A DNA stretch of 64,000 bases from Akkermansia muciniphila (GCA_945861415.1 CAMAUV010000009.1:1-64000); one strand, 5' to 3'; counted from the first letter of the stretch, positions 49,198-57,355 are shown. Numbers and translations are program-made. Notes: a model not told the origin generated them from the sequence alone.

Positions 49198-49281
49198 CCT
49201 CCCCGGCGCTCTCATGACGCTGAATCGAATTTCGGGCTTCGTCATTCTGGCTTGGCTGCGTCTGTTTTGCGGCTCGTCATT

Positions 49282-49334
49282 CCCGGCGCAGTTATCACGG
49301 ATTAGACGTGTCTTCTTGTTCCGGCTGCGCCGGG
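49282..49334. terminator. 10-bp inverted repeat between convergent genes
   Basis: CCCGGCGCAG (49282-49291) and CTGCGCCGGG (49325-49334) are exact inverted copies 33 bases apart, ending directly at the stop of the minus-strand gene. They lie in the 137-base space between two convergent genes, where a bidirectional terminator is expected. There is no T-run, and the loop is long, so this is tentative. Confidence 0.35.
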
Positions 49335-50279
49335 TCACGGGTTCAGCGCTGCCTTGATTCGGATGAACCGGATAGGGCTGGCTACCACGCTGCGCCACTC
49401 AATGCGCTCGGCACCTGAGCCGTCGTAAAGTGGGCGGCGGGAGAATTCGGTGTAATCTATGCTCGCGGTCCATGGCGCGCCGGGGTTGACGGAGAATTCG
49501 GGAGCCATGCTGAATCCGGGCACAACACCGCGGCGCCCATGCCAGATCACATAGATAGTTGTGCCGTCGGATTCGCCCGGTAGGGCGATGCACTGAGGCA
49601 GGCCCGGGATCACTCCTGAGAGCGGGGCTGAGCTGCCGTGGGCGAAATGCTGGAGGACTTTGCGTTCGTCGGGCAGGAGAGAGTTGCTACTTTTGCTGAG
49701 GTCTCCGAAGGCCCACTGCTCCCAGTAGTCCGGCAGCTTATCGCCATCGGTGTCTGTGATGGTGGCGGCGGTGGTGAGAAATTGTTTTACCGTATTGTAG
49801 TTTGCCGCCACGCCGAGGTCCATGGAGGTGAGATTAAAGGCGGCTAGTTTGCGGTTCAGGGGATCGAGAATGATGACATCCCGGTAGAGCGCGCCCCATG
49901 CGCTTTGCATGTTCACCGCCGGGGTATCGCGCAGCCATGTGAGCGGCCTGGCAGCGTACATGCGGGCGTCGGTGCCGTCGGCGATTTCGTTGATACCGAT
50001 GATGTCCACGGGCAGGCCGGTCGTATCCTTCAAATCGTTGTAGATCGCGGCAAGGTAGCCAAACTGGCTGCGGCAGTAGCTTCACGTCTCGCGGCCAAAA
50101 TACCATGCGGTAACTTGGTGCTGGTAGTTGCGCGGAGAGACGGGCGTAGTTGTAACGCGGTAGCGGTTGGATAGGGTGTTTACCTCATTAAGCGAAAAGT
50201 CCGACAGTGGATCGATGGCGTGCGCCGGGAGAGCAGTGAAGATGAACAGGAAAAAAAGGAACTGGAGTAGTGGTTTCAC
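49335..50279 (-). CDS. candidate secreted selenoprotein: SelP-like thioredoxin domain with UxxC motif
   Basis: 314 residues if the single in-frame TGA (50082-50084, codon 66) is read as selenocysteine. Signal peptide MKPLLQFLFFLFIFTALPAHA, then a thioredoxin-like domain where strand WYFGRET leads into U66-S-Y-C69. A TGA at this spot replaces the first Cys of a CxxC. Downstream, 248 codons stay open without frameshift. Compared by eye with the human selenoprotein P N-terminus (recalled), U, C(+3), Q(+6), L(+10), L(+17), I(+28) and N(+31) align without gaps. A later AWGAL...RDVIILDPLNRKL matches its W-x-L-L...L-I-Y-D-R-x-G-R-L block. The C-terminal part has a calcium-type DTDGDKLPDYWEQW loop and a beta domain common in secreted verrucomicrobial proteins. 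A nonsense mutation of TGC/TGT is the alternative. Standard callers would split it into pieces. Confidence 0.65.
50057..50081 (-). promoter_or_regulatory. candidate bacterial SECIS hairpin after the in-frame TGA
   Basis: In the mRNA, the 17 bases after the UGA are followed by loop GUU, closed by a perfect 5-bp stem AGCCA/UGGCU (50065-50069 with 50057-50061). Bacterial SECIS elements lie within the coding region directly after the UGA, with an apical loop starting with G about 16-37 bases downstream; this one is at 18. The lower stem is weak by eye, so folding should be computed. Confidence 0.45.
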
Positions 50280-50416
50280 GATGCCAGAGTAGCGGACGAG
50301 GACAGTTTGTCGAGTGCGCTGGCAGTCCTTGGTTTCCCGAAGGAACGGGGGCCTGCGCGGGAATCTCCCTGTTGCGCCATTTGCCGCCCCGGCGTTTGCA
50401 GGTTGTACAATTACAC

Positions 50417-50974
50417 ATGGAAACGCAAGGACAGCAACTCCTAGGAGCGCGCGAAATCGATAACCGCGTCCACCGGATGGCTTTTCAAATTCAGGAGAAT
50501 CATCCGCGCACTCCCTTTGTGCTGGTGGGTATTTTCAAACGCGGTGTGCCTCTGGCCAAAAGGCTCGCCAAGGTCCTGGAAATGGAGCGCCCCGATGTAA
50601 AGTGCGGTGCCATCGATATCACGCTCTACCGGGATGATCCGGGCAATGTGAGCGCCGCCGATGTGATGGAGGTGGCGGAGATGCCGCTGGACATTGACGG
50701 GAGCGTGGTGGTGCTGGTGGATGATGTGCTTTTCACTGGGCGCACCGTGCGGGCGGCTATTGATGCGCTGATGGATTTTGGCCGCCCGGCAAAAATTGAA
50801 CTGGCTTGTCTCGTGGACCGGGGGCACCGCGAGTTGCCCATCCAGCCGAACTACTGCGGCCTCGTGCGCCACACCGGGCCGGGTGAATATCTGCGCGTCG
50901 TGCTGCGCGAGGAGGATGGACAGGACGGACTGTATCTGGTGAAGAGCAAGACTGACCCCGTGACTCCTGCCTGA
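50417..50974 (+). CDS. pyrR: PyrR bifunctional pyrimidine regulator / uracil phosphoribosyltransferase
   Basis: 185 residues from the ATG at 50417; the open frame reaches back to 50270 without protein character. Phosphoribosyltransferase fold with the PRPP loop VVVLVDDVLFTGRTVRAAIDAL, plus the typical VGIFKRGVPLAKRLA and DITLYRDD segments. PyrR binds pyr mRNA leaders to terminate transcription when UMP is high, or acts as a UPRTase. It precedes pyrB by six bases, the usual pyrR-pyrB order. I see no clear PyrR-binding attenuator in the 137-base leader (50280-50416). Confidence 0.93.
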   Translation: METQGQQLLGAREIDNRVHRMAFQIQENHPRTPFVLVGIFKRGVPLAKRLAKVLEMERPDVKCGAIDITLYRDDPGNVSAADVMEVAEMPLDIDGSVVVLVDDVLFTGRTVRAAIDALMDFGRPAKIELACLVDRGHRELPIQPNYCGLVRHTGPGEYLRVVLREEDGQDGLYLVKSKTDPVTPA

Positions 50975-50980
50975 TCTTTT

Positions 50981-51919
50981 ATGAAGCCGCGCAAAGACCT
51001 TCTGGATATCGAAAGCCTCAGCGTTGAGGAAATCGAGCATGTGCTCGCTCAGTCGCGCCCGTTCAAGGATCTAATCCGGCGCAGCGTAAAGAAGGTGCCG
51101 CCGTTGCGCGGGCGTCATGTGCTCACGCTTTTCTACGAGCCCAGCACCCGCACCCGCTCCAGCTTTGAGATCGCGGCCAAGCGCCTCAGCGCGGATGTGA
51201 CGAACTTCACCGTCTCCACAAGCAGCGTAGTGAAAGGCGAAACGATTATCGATACCATCGAAACCCTGCAGGCCATGCAAGTGGACTACATCATCGTGCG
51301 GCACGGTTCCTCCGGGGTGCCCAACCTCATCGCGCGTCACAGCTCAGCCAGTGTCATCAATGCCGGTGACGGCAACCATGCGCATCCAACGCAGGGCCTC
51401 CTCGATGCCTTCACCATGAAAGAAGTGTGCGGGGACTTTGCTGGCCGGCGGGTGGTCATTGTCGGCGATGTGCTGCACAGCCGGGTGGCGCGGAGTACGA
51501 GTACCATCCTGCGCAAGCTGGGTGCTAAAGTTGGCTTCTTCGGCCCTGGGCCGCTCATCCCGGACGACCGCCACGCGGACATCGTGACATTCAAAACCTT
51601 CGACGAAGTCTTCGACTGGCAGCCGGAGGTCATCTACCTCCTGCGCATCCAGATGGAACGGCAGAAGGATCAGTATTTCCCCAGCCTGCACGAATATCAC
51701 CGTCTCTACGGCGTGACTGGCGAGCGCCTCAAGACCATCCGCCAGCGCGGCATTTACATCATGCACCCCGGCCCGGTGAATCGCGGCGTGGAACTCGTGG
51801 ATGACGTGATGACCTACGAGAAAACCCTCATCAACCAGCAGGTCGAAAACGGCATCGCTGCCCGCATGGCCGTGCTCCACTGGCTGCAGCCGGGAACAGT
51901 CATGAGGGAAATGGATTGA
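50981..51919 (+). CDS. pyrB: aspartate carbamoyltransferase catalytic subunit
   Basis: 312 residues. It makes carbamoyl-aspartate, the committed step of pyrimidine synthesis. Carbamoyl-phosphate motif STRTRSSFEIAAKRL, the HPTQGLLDAF segment, VGDVLHSRVARS and HPGPVNRG are all present. No regulatory pyrI or pyrC follows; the plus strand ends here against decayed toxin-antitoxin genes. Co-transcribed with pyrR. Confidence 0.96.
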   Translation: MKPRKDLLDIESLSVEEIEHVLAQSRPFKDLIRRSVKKVPPLRGRHVLTLFYEPSTRTRSSFEIAAKRLSADVTNFTVSTSSVVKGETIIDTIETLQAMQVDYIIVRHGSSGVPNLIARHSSASVINAGDGNHAHPTQGLLDAFTMKEVCGDFAGRRVVIVGDVLHSRVARSTSTILRKLGAKVGFFGPGPLIPDDRHADIVTFKTFDEVFDWQPEVIYLLRIQMERQKDQYFPSLHEYHRLYGVTGERLKTIRQRGIYIMHPGPVNRGVELVDDVMTYEKTLINQQVENGIAARMAVLHWLQPGTVMREMD

Positions 51920-51931
51920 GGTGAGCCGCAG

Positions 51932-52170
51932 CTATTCTGAGCCCAGCCATTCGTTGTTCTGCAATCTGCCCCGCCAGTAGAACGGCCGCTGCCGGCGGTG
52001 GAGACGGCCACGACGGCGATGGTTTCTTCGTTCAGGAAATAGTTCAGATGATACGGTAAGCGTTTGATGTTTGCCCGTCGGACATCAGCAATAAGGATGG
52101 AATGCCGAAGCGGATTGGCGAGAATACACGGAGTGAACGCCGCCACTTCCTCGAGAAATCGGTTCGCCAA
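51932..52170 (-). pseudogene. decayed RelE/ParE-family toxin
   Basis: The reading from TTG 52170 gives FLEEVAAFTPCILANPLRHS...DVRRANIKRLPYHLNYFLNEETIAVVAV, the middle and C-terminal part of a ParE/RelE toxin, but the first 35 or so residues of the family are missing. After VVAV the frame runs on without sense, whereas another frame gives LHRRQRPFYWRGRL and a stop at 51932, matching the toxin's usual R-x-P-x-x-W end. So it is both 5'-truncated and frameshifted near 52000. It follows the antitoxin remnant by six bases. Inactive as read. Confidence 0.65.
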
Positions 52171-52176
52171 AAGCGG

Positions 52177-52419
52177 CTACTTGCGTCTTAGCTTGCCCAT
52201 AACCTCCCCCATCGGAATCATCTTTACCTTGCCGCTTTTGATCTCCTCTACCCGGCGAAGGATTTCTTCCTCCCATGTTGCCTCTGCGGCTGACTTTTCC
52301 GCGTGCAGTAGTTCCTCACCCGGCACGAGGTGTTCCTCGGGGCTGAGTTGCTTGGATTCTTTGCGGAGACGCTCATGGCGGTGGAAGTAGCACGGCGGCT
52401 GAGGGCTGTCTACGCTCAC
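52177..52419 (-). CDS. antitoxin of addiction-module type, probably degenerate at the start
   Basis: 80 codons. The C-terminal half (TWEEEILRRVEEIKSGKVKMIPMGEVMGKLRRK) matches the small addiction-module component family, whose members end E-I-x-x-R-x-x-E-I-x-x-G-K-V-x-x-I-P. The N-terminal half KQLSPEEHLVPGEELLHAEKSAAE fits the family less well, and the extreme N-terminus (SVDSPQPPCYFHRHERLRK) does not. A better start (ATGAGCGTCTCCGCAAAG) lies in another frame, suggesting a small indel. Its partner toxin downstream is broken. It overlaps the esterase end by four bases. Confidence 0.5.
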   Translation of the reverse strand: MSVDSPQPPCYFHRHERLRKESKQLSPEEHLVPGEELLHAEKSAAEATWEEEILRRVEEIKSGKVKMIPMGEVMGKLRRK

Positions 52420-54350
52420 TTTCCCGCCTTCACCCTAGCGAGGATGGCCGGGAGGTCGCCATACTTCAGCGCGCCGGGTAGCATGTGCGGGGCGCGGAAG
52501 TTGGTGAGGCTGGCAAAGCGGAAACCGGTAGCCGGGAGCACGGCTTTTGCCACCACTCCGTCGCCGGCTTGGGTGAGCGACAGGGCAAATTCCGGCACGT
52601 CGTTCTCCGTGGCGCGGACTTCGATGGCGGCAGGTTTGCGCTCGTGGTTTTTGATGAACGTGAGAAGCGTTAGGACGTCGTGCGCGCGGCGCTGTAGTGG
52701 GGAGTGATTGTAACCGTGGGTGAAGCCGCCGAAGTCGCGGTCCCCCTCCACATGGCGTGCCGCTTCCCGCGTGCCGGGCGCGGGGTCGGTGTAGAGCGCG
52801 GGCACGCAGACAGCGGTTCCCGCGGCCACGGCTTCATCGACCCCGCCAGCGGTGGTTAGGAGCACTCGGCTATTCCAGTTTTTCGGGTAGTGCCATGTGG
52901 CGGCCACGCGCTCGCTGTGCGTGCGATTGGCGACCCAGCCTGTCATCACGAAGCGATCCGGCTTCTCCTCTTTCTGATCTACGATCCATTCACAGGCGCC
53001 GGCGCGGTCCCATGTGCGCCCGGCGAGCACACTGAGCGCTTCGTCGATGATTTGCGGACGCGCGGCGATTTTCTTCTGCGCGTCGTTTTTCCAGTGCTGG
53101 AGCAGCACGCGCTCAAGGTCTGCATCGTCCGCCTTTGGCGCAGGGTGCTCAGCAGTCCAGACGGTGGCCTCTTCCTTCGTCAGAATCTTCACTTCCTTTT
53201 CCTCTTCCGGGGCGGGCTGCGGGGTTTTAAGGTGTTTGGCAAACCACTTATACATGGCCATGCGGCTGTGCAGATTGTAGTTGTGCGGAAACTCCGTACG
53301 GTCGTGCAGGAACACATTTTCCGGCGCGCCCATCGTGGCGTAGTGGCGCTGGAGTTCGGGAAATCCTTTCGTCGCCATCTCCTTCGTCCAGTCGTTGGCT
53401 GTAGTCATGCCGAGCGGCTTCGGCGCAAAGAGTGCGGCGAACTCCACATTGCTCGTCTCCACACGTAGGAGGCTGGTATTTTCGCACGTGCAGCCGCCCT
53501 GCATGGCCGTGCTTACCATGACGCAAGGGAAGATGGCCGCGGGGCGAGGGTCGATGGCACCAGTTATAAAGGTCTGCGTGCCGCCGCCGCTTGCGCCAGT
53601 GACGCCGATGCGCGCGGCATCCACTTCCGGAAGCGACTCTACGAAATCCAGCGCCCGGATGCCATTCCATGCCTGCAGGCCCATGATGCTTTGCAAATGT
53701 CCCTCCGCCTGCGGACTGAACAGGCCCCAGCGTTCGGCGCTGATCATGTTCGTGCGCTGCTGCTTGAATCTGTGCGCCAGTTCGTAGCTGAGCTGCATGC
53801 TGTCGGCATAGCCGATCATGTCGTAGAAGAAGACCACGCAACCCATGCGGGCCAGGGTCGCGCAGCGGCACTGGAGGGGGTTGATGGCGTTGTTGGGCAT
53901 CTTTTCGCCGCCGCTGCGCAGGTCGCTGGAGATTTCTCCCTCCGTCTGGCGGAGAAAGCGTCCGTTGTTCCAGTGACCGTGCGGGCAGAGAACGGCCGGC
54001 ACTTTACCTTCCATCTTCGCCGGACGGTAGAGGCTGCCCGTGACGAAGTATCCAGGCATGGACTCGAAGAAGACGCGCTCCACCGAATAGTCGCCGCAAT
54101 CCACGCGACCGTGGGTTACTACCTTGAGGGCAGTTTTTTCGGGCAGCGGGTGCAGTCCCAGCGCCACTAGCAATTGCCGGCGCACCTGAGCTGCCCGTGC
54201 ATCCCATGCCTCCCGAGTCGGTGGCGGGTTGAACGGGAAGTAGCCGTTCAAATCCTTTAGCTTGCCCAGCCGCATGTCCGGCGGAGCCTCGGCGGCTGTG
54301 AGGCTGAGCGTGCTGGCGAGGAGAAGGAGGAGTTGGCGCATAGGTGTCAT
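52416..54350 (-). CDS. secreted acetylxylan-esterase-like alpha/beta hydrolase
   Basis: About 644 residues from ATG 54350 (54341 is also possible); both open a signal peptide (MRQLLLLLASTLSLTAAEA). The nucleophile is in GVTGASGGGTQTF, the fold has an early CPHGHWNNG and FFYDMIGY, and a His is in the EFPHNYN segment, as in the large acetylxylan esterase / dienelactone-hydrolase-like proteins frequent in Planctomycetes and Verrucomicrobia. The last third (about residues 370-640) repeats an esterase-like beta/alpha pattern without a clear catalytic serine. Likely removes ester groups from plant or algal polysaccharides; substrate not determined. Confidence 0.85.
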   Translation of the reverse strand: MTPMRQLLLLLASTLSLTAAEAPPDMRLGKLKDLNGYFPFNPPPTREAWDARAAQVRRQLLVALGLHPLPEKTALKVVTHGRVDCGDYSVERVFFESMPGYFVTGSLYRPAKMEGKVPAVLCPHGHWNNGRFLRQTEGEISSDLRSGGEKMPNNAINPLQCRCATLARMGCVVFFYDMIGYADSMQLSYELAHRFKQQRTNMISAERWGLFSPQAEGHLQSIMGLQAWNGIRALDFVESLPEVDAARIGVTGASGGGTQTFITGAIDPRPAAIFPCVMVSTAMQGGCTCENTSLLRVETSNVEFAALFAPKPLGMTTANDWTKEMATKGFPELQRHYATMGAPENVFLHDRTEFPHNYNLHSRMAMYKWFAKHLKTPQPAPEEEKEVKILTKEEATVWTAEHPAPKADDADLERVLLQHWKNDAQKKIAARPQIIDEALSVLAGRTWDRAGACEWIVDQKEEKPDRFVMTGWVANRTHSERVAATWHYPKNWNSRVLLTTAGGVDEAVAAGTAVCVPALYTDPAPGTREAARHVEGDRDFGGFTHGYNHSPLQRRAHDVLTLLTFIKNHERKPAAIEVRATENDVPEFALSLTQAGDGVVAKAVLPATGFRFASLTNFRAPHMLPGALKYGDLPAILARVKAGK

Positions 54351-54424
54351 CTTAATCTGAGCATAGAGGGCGCAGCATTGGCAGCAAATACGTGACAGGG
54401 TAGCCCCGGCAAATGCCACGTGGT

Positions 54425-55702
54425 TCACTCCACCACCCGGCACGGCACCAATATCCCATCCTTCATCCCGTGGATGATCTTCTTATCCGCGGGCACGATG
54501 GTGGCCAGCACGCCGCCGCAGCGGATGGTGCCGTCGGATTTCGCTACGAAGTAATATGGGCACAGGCGCACGCGGCCCTGCATGATGCGCATGGCACCAG
54601 TCGCCGGGTCAAAGTAGGGATGCTCCACGAGCCGGGCGGCACGGAATTCCTGCATCACCCATGGATTCGAGTTAAAGTCCCCCTGCGCCTGTGCCAGCGC
54701 GACGGCCCACTCCGGTTGGCTCACATCGTGGCCCATCACCACACTGCGGCTACCCCATGCGTTGGGAGAGAAGCCGCTGAGCTTCAGCACCAGCGCGCGC
54801 TGTTTTTGGGAAAACGCGGCCACTTCCTGCCACGAGTGCGCCTCCAGTCGCGGGAATACGGCTTGGGGCGGCAGCGGCGTGGGGTCCGCCACCCAGCCAA
54901 ACGGGATGATTTTCGCCAGCGCTGCCTGCTGATTTTCGCGCAGCGCTTGCCGCCACACCTCGCGCAGCGGGCGGCACCAGAAGAGCGCGAGCCACAGCTT
55001 CTCCTCCAGCCACGGCTTCATGGGCGGGTTTACTGGCACCGTGGCTAGCGCACGCCAGTTCTTTATGTTCTCCAGATCAAACAGCTCAAAGAACCGGTAA
55101 ACGTCGCGGCCCCGCGGGGCATAGTTCTCTGCTCCTACCACGGAAAACGCCTCCCCCAACTGAAGCGCCAGCCACTCCATCTCCGGCAGATAGTCGCCCG
55201 CTTCCTTGCTCACTGCGATGTCAGCACCCAGCGGGAAGAGACTGCGGAATCCCTCCAGCATGCCGTCGGCTCCGCCGCAAAGGTCCCATCCGCCCCTCAG
55301 TGCCGCGTAGGTTTGCGCCAGCCATGCCGTGAGGCCGATGCCTCCAGGCACGCTGTCTATTTCTGTCAGGGAAATACCGTCTTCTGTCAGCAAGAGGTCC
55401 GGTCGGATCACGCCGGGCAGCGCCTGCCGCCATTCTTTCGCTGTGGCAACCTCCAGAAGTTCCGGCGGTTTTCCCGCATCCAACAGCGCCGCGATCCACT
55501 CCGGTTGGCGGCCTTTGCGACTCTGATAATAGAGATCATTGGTAGCCCGCAGAAAGTTGTGCAGCCGGTGCCCCAGCTTTTCCAGATCCGACCACAGGGC
55601 AGCGGAGAGCGGGAACGGCTCCGGCGACGCGAGCCATTCTTTACCGGCAAAGAGACCGGCATCCGGCATGGCGCGGCGGACATCATCGAGGGTAGCGGAC
55701 AT
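54425..55702 (-). CDS. uncharacterised enzyme-like protein (ATP-grasp-like features)
   Basis: 425 residues from ATG 55702 (MSATLDDVRRAMPDAG); the longer frame to 55807 runs through the tRNA gene and is rejected. No signal or membrane helix. Distinct segments are RPDLLLTEDGISLTEIDSVPGGIGLTAW, LVLKLSGFSPNAWGSRSVVMG and NPWVMQEF, with FRAARLVEHPYFDP shortly after. The E-I-D-S-x-P-G-G and the late Lys/Arg-rich beta strands recall ATP-grasp and glutathionylspermidine-synthase-like folds, but I cannot place it with certainty. It lies between a secreted esterase and a tRNA, 75 bases from the esterase start. Confidence 0.7.
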   Translation of the reverse strand: MSATLDDVRRAMPDAGLFAGKEWLASPEPFPLSAALWSDLEKLGHRLHNFLRATNDLYYQSRKGRQPEWIAALLDAGKPPELLEVATAKEWRQALPGVIRPDLLLTEDGISLTEIDSVPGGIGLTAWLAQTYAALRGGWDLCGGADGMLEGFRSLFPLGADIAVSKEAGDYLPEMEWLALQLGEAFSVVGAENYAPRGRDVYRFFELFDLENIKNWRALATVPVNPPMKPWLEEKLWLALFWCRPLREVWRQALRENQQAALAKIIPFGWVADPTPLPPQAVFPRLEAHSWQEVAAFSQKQRALVLKLSGFSPNAWGSRSVVMGHDVSQPEWAVALAQAQGDFNSNPWVMQEFRAARLVEHPYFDPATGAMRIMQGRVRLCPYYFVAKSDGTIRCGGVLATIVPADKKIIHGMKDGILVPCRVVE

Positions 55703-55774
55703 GCGCGGCCCATCCGGGGGCGCGCCACTATTTGCAAGGGGGTGGAGGAAAGGAAATTCCTGCCTTGGGAAAAA

Positions 55775-55849
55775 TGGTGCTCCCGTCAGGAATCGAACCT
55801 GAATCACCGGCTTCGGAGACCAGTGTCTTATCCGTTAGACTACGGGAGC
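55775..55849 (-). tRNA. tRNA-Arg (anticodon CCG)
   Basis: Full cloverleaf on the minus strand. Acceptor GCTCCCG/CGGGAGC (7 bp), D-stem GTCT/AGAC, anticodon loop CTCCGAA with anticodon CCG (55814-55816), T-arm TCAGG-TTCGATT-CCTGA, discriminator A and encoded CCA (55775-55777). A run of five T follows the CCA in the minus-strand direction. It decodes the arginine codon CGG. Confidence 0.95.
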
Positions 55850-55976
55850 TAAGCATCTGCGCCGGTCCGGCGTCACTTGTGGGATATGTCCACGGGCTGT
55901 GGCGTTTGGCAAGCTGCTTTTCTGCCGACAGTTTTCTGTGGCAAAGCAGCAGGGTTCCCCCGATGCGCCTAGGGTC

Positions 55977-56186
55977 ATGAATGCAGAAATTTCCTTCACC
56001 CTCAACGGCCAGCCACACACGCTGGCGGTCGGCGCCACGGTGACCGTGCTGCTCTCCTCGCTACAGATGAACGGGCCCGTGCTGGTGGAGCGAAATGGCG
56101 AGGCGCTGTTTCCCCGGGAGTTCGATACGACTCCTCTGGCGGCTGGCGACCGGATGGAGATCATCCGGGTCGTTGCGGGGGGGTAA
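55977..56186 (+). CDS. thiS: sulfur carrier protein ThiS
   Basis: 69 residues from ATG 55977. Beta-grasp (ubiquitin-like) fold ending in the required C-terminal Gly-Gly (RVVAGG), which is adenylated by ThiF and thiocarboxylated to give sulfur for the thiazole of thiamine. FTLNGQPHTLAVGATV and ERNGEALFPREFDTTPLAAGDRMEII fit ThiS, including the V-x-R/E-N-x-x-x-V/F-P-R block. No other thiamine gene is adjacent, which is unusual. Confidence 0.9.
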   Translation: MNAEISFTLNGQPHTLAVGATVTVLLSSLQMNGPVLVERNGEALFPREFDTTPLAAGDRMEIIRVVAGG

Positions 56187-56214
56187 GTGGGACATCCTGG
56201 AAAGGAGGTAGCGG

Positions 56215-56313
56215 ATGAAACAGAGAGTGGAGGGCCTTCTTGCTGGTAAAACTCACGTCCGTTCCCGGGTGCGAGAAAAGTTTGTCGAATTCTGCGGGAA
56301 GGTGACACAGTAG
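56215..56313 (+). CDS. 32-residue ORF with a perfect Shine-Dalgarno sequence
   Basis: AAGGAGGT, a perfect ribosome-binding sequence, lies six bases before ATG 56215, in contrast with most genes in this window. The peptide is very basic (MKQRVEGLLAGKTHVRSRVR...KVTQ). It may be the start of a gene that decayed further on, since the following stretch has broken coding-like pieces. Function unknown. Confidence 0.35.
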   Translation: MKQRVEGLLAGKTHVRSRVREKFVEFCGKVTQ

Positions 56314-56329
56314 GGGAAGCTTCACTCTT

Positions 56330-56618
56330 TTGACCGACCTCACAAGACTGACTGCCCGCGGCAAAAGACCTGCCGCTGTGCAGCAGGAATGGCCGCTTAA
56401 GAACCACTACGCAGGACGTCCGTTATGCAATGCTCCTGCGCTGATTGTCGAGGTGGCAGAATCCATCAAAGACCCGGCAAGCCATAAACTGGCAATGGAT
56501 CACCTAATTTCTAATGCAGCTTAAGACAACCTTGAGGCTGCGTTGGAACCGTGGATCGGCACCCTGCACGCGAAGGAACCGGCGGAAGCCCGGGCGATCA
56601 TTTCTGCGGCAAATTAGG
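56330..56618 (+). pseudogene. decayed coding sequence with internal TAA
   Basis: The frame from 56330 reads KDPASHKLAMDHLISNAA, then TAA at 56522-56524, then DNLEAALEPWIGTLHAKEPA...ISAAN to a TAG at 56616. Both halves are amphipathic helix of the same style, so a Glu or Lys codon mutated to TAA is plausible. No family recognised. The rest of 56187-56712 holds nothing else that I can support. Confidence 0.35.
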
Positions 56619-56712
56619 CCGGCTGAGCGGGAAGGGTATCTCTTTGGATACTCCTTGCAGGCCCGGGAAGCGTAAGATAAATCGGTCGCCCGCCGTTACG
56701 GGGTAATCCTAA

Positions 56713-57333
56713 ATGCCTGCAATCCTCCGACTGAGCCTTGTGCTCACTACATTTTTTCTCTCAGCCTGCCGCCCTCCTGATACTGTTGAGGTGGTTGATT
56801 CCCGTGAGCCCTTTCGGGATGACCGTGAGCCGGCGGAGGCCACTGAATATCAGCGTTTTGCGGAAAATACGACGCAGACCATGTTCCAATGGACAAAACC
56901 GCAGGACTGGCGCGGGGTCAAGGCTTCCCAATTCCGGGAAATCAATTTTGCTTTTGGCCCTTCTTCGGAAGGGGAGTGTTACCTCACAGTGCTGGCGGGT
57001 TCTGGCTCGGGGGTAGCAGAGAATTTTAACCGATGGCGCGCTCAGTTTGGTATGGAACCGATGAAAGAAGGAGAAGTCGCCGCACTTCCCACGGAGACTT
57101 TCTTGGGACGCATGGTGCCGGCATTGGACATTTCGGGTTCATACAATCCTGGTTCAATGAGTCCCGGGGGATCTGTCCCAAAGGCGGAATGGCGGCTGGT
57201 GGGGGTCATCATGGAAGCCCCCGGGGCAGTCATCACCGTGAAGATGACCGGACCGAAAGCGCTGATTGAGGCCGAACAAGAAAATCTGGATGCCTTTCTC
57301 GCTTCCGTAGTACCCGCGCCAAACCTGCGCTGA
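56713..57333 (+). CDS. hypothetical lipoprotein upstream of resB
   Basis: 206 residues. Lipoprotein signal MPAILRLSLVLTTFFLSAC with lipobox LSAC, so probably anchored in the outer or inner membrane. The mature part (FQWTKPQDWRGVKASQFREINFAFGPSSEGECYLTVL...NFNRWRAQFGM) is a single globular domain of a type I associate with verrucomicrobial and planctomycete proteins but cannot name. It begins the run leading to resB, 22 bases downstream, so a link to cytochrome c maturation is possible by position only. Confidence 0.75.
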   Translation: MPAILRLSLVLTTFFLSACRPPDTVEVVDSREPFRDDREPAEATEYQRFAENTTQTMFQWTKPQDWRGVKASQFREINFAFGPSSEGECYLTVLAGSGSGVAENFNRWRAQFGMEPMKEGEVAALPTETFLGRMVPALDISGSYNPGSMSPGGSVPKAEWRLVGVIMEAPGAVITVKMTGPKALIEAEQENLDAFLASVVPAPNLR

Positions 57334-57355
57334 ACCCTGCCTCAAATATTCCTGC

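Noticed and set aside
55703-55807. Upstream extension of the 54425-55702 gene
   Set aside because: It would translate through the 3' part of tRNA-Arg, and the extra residues lack protein character.
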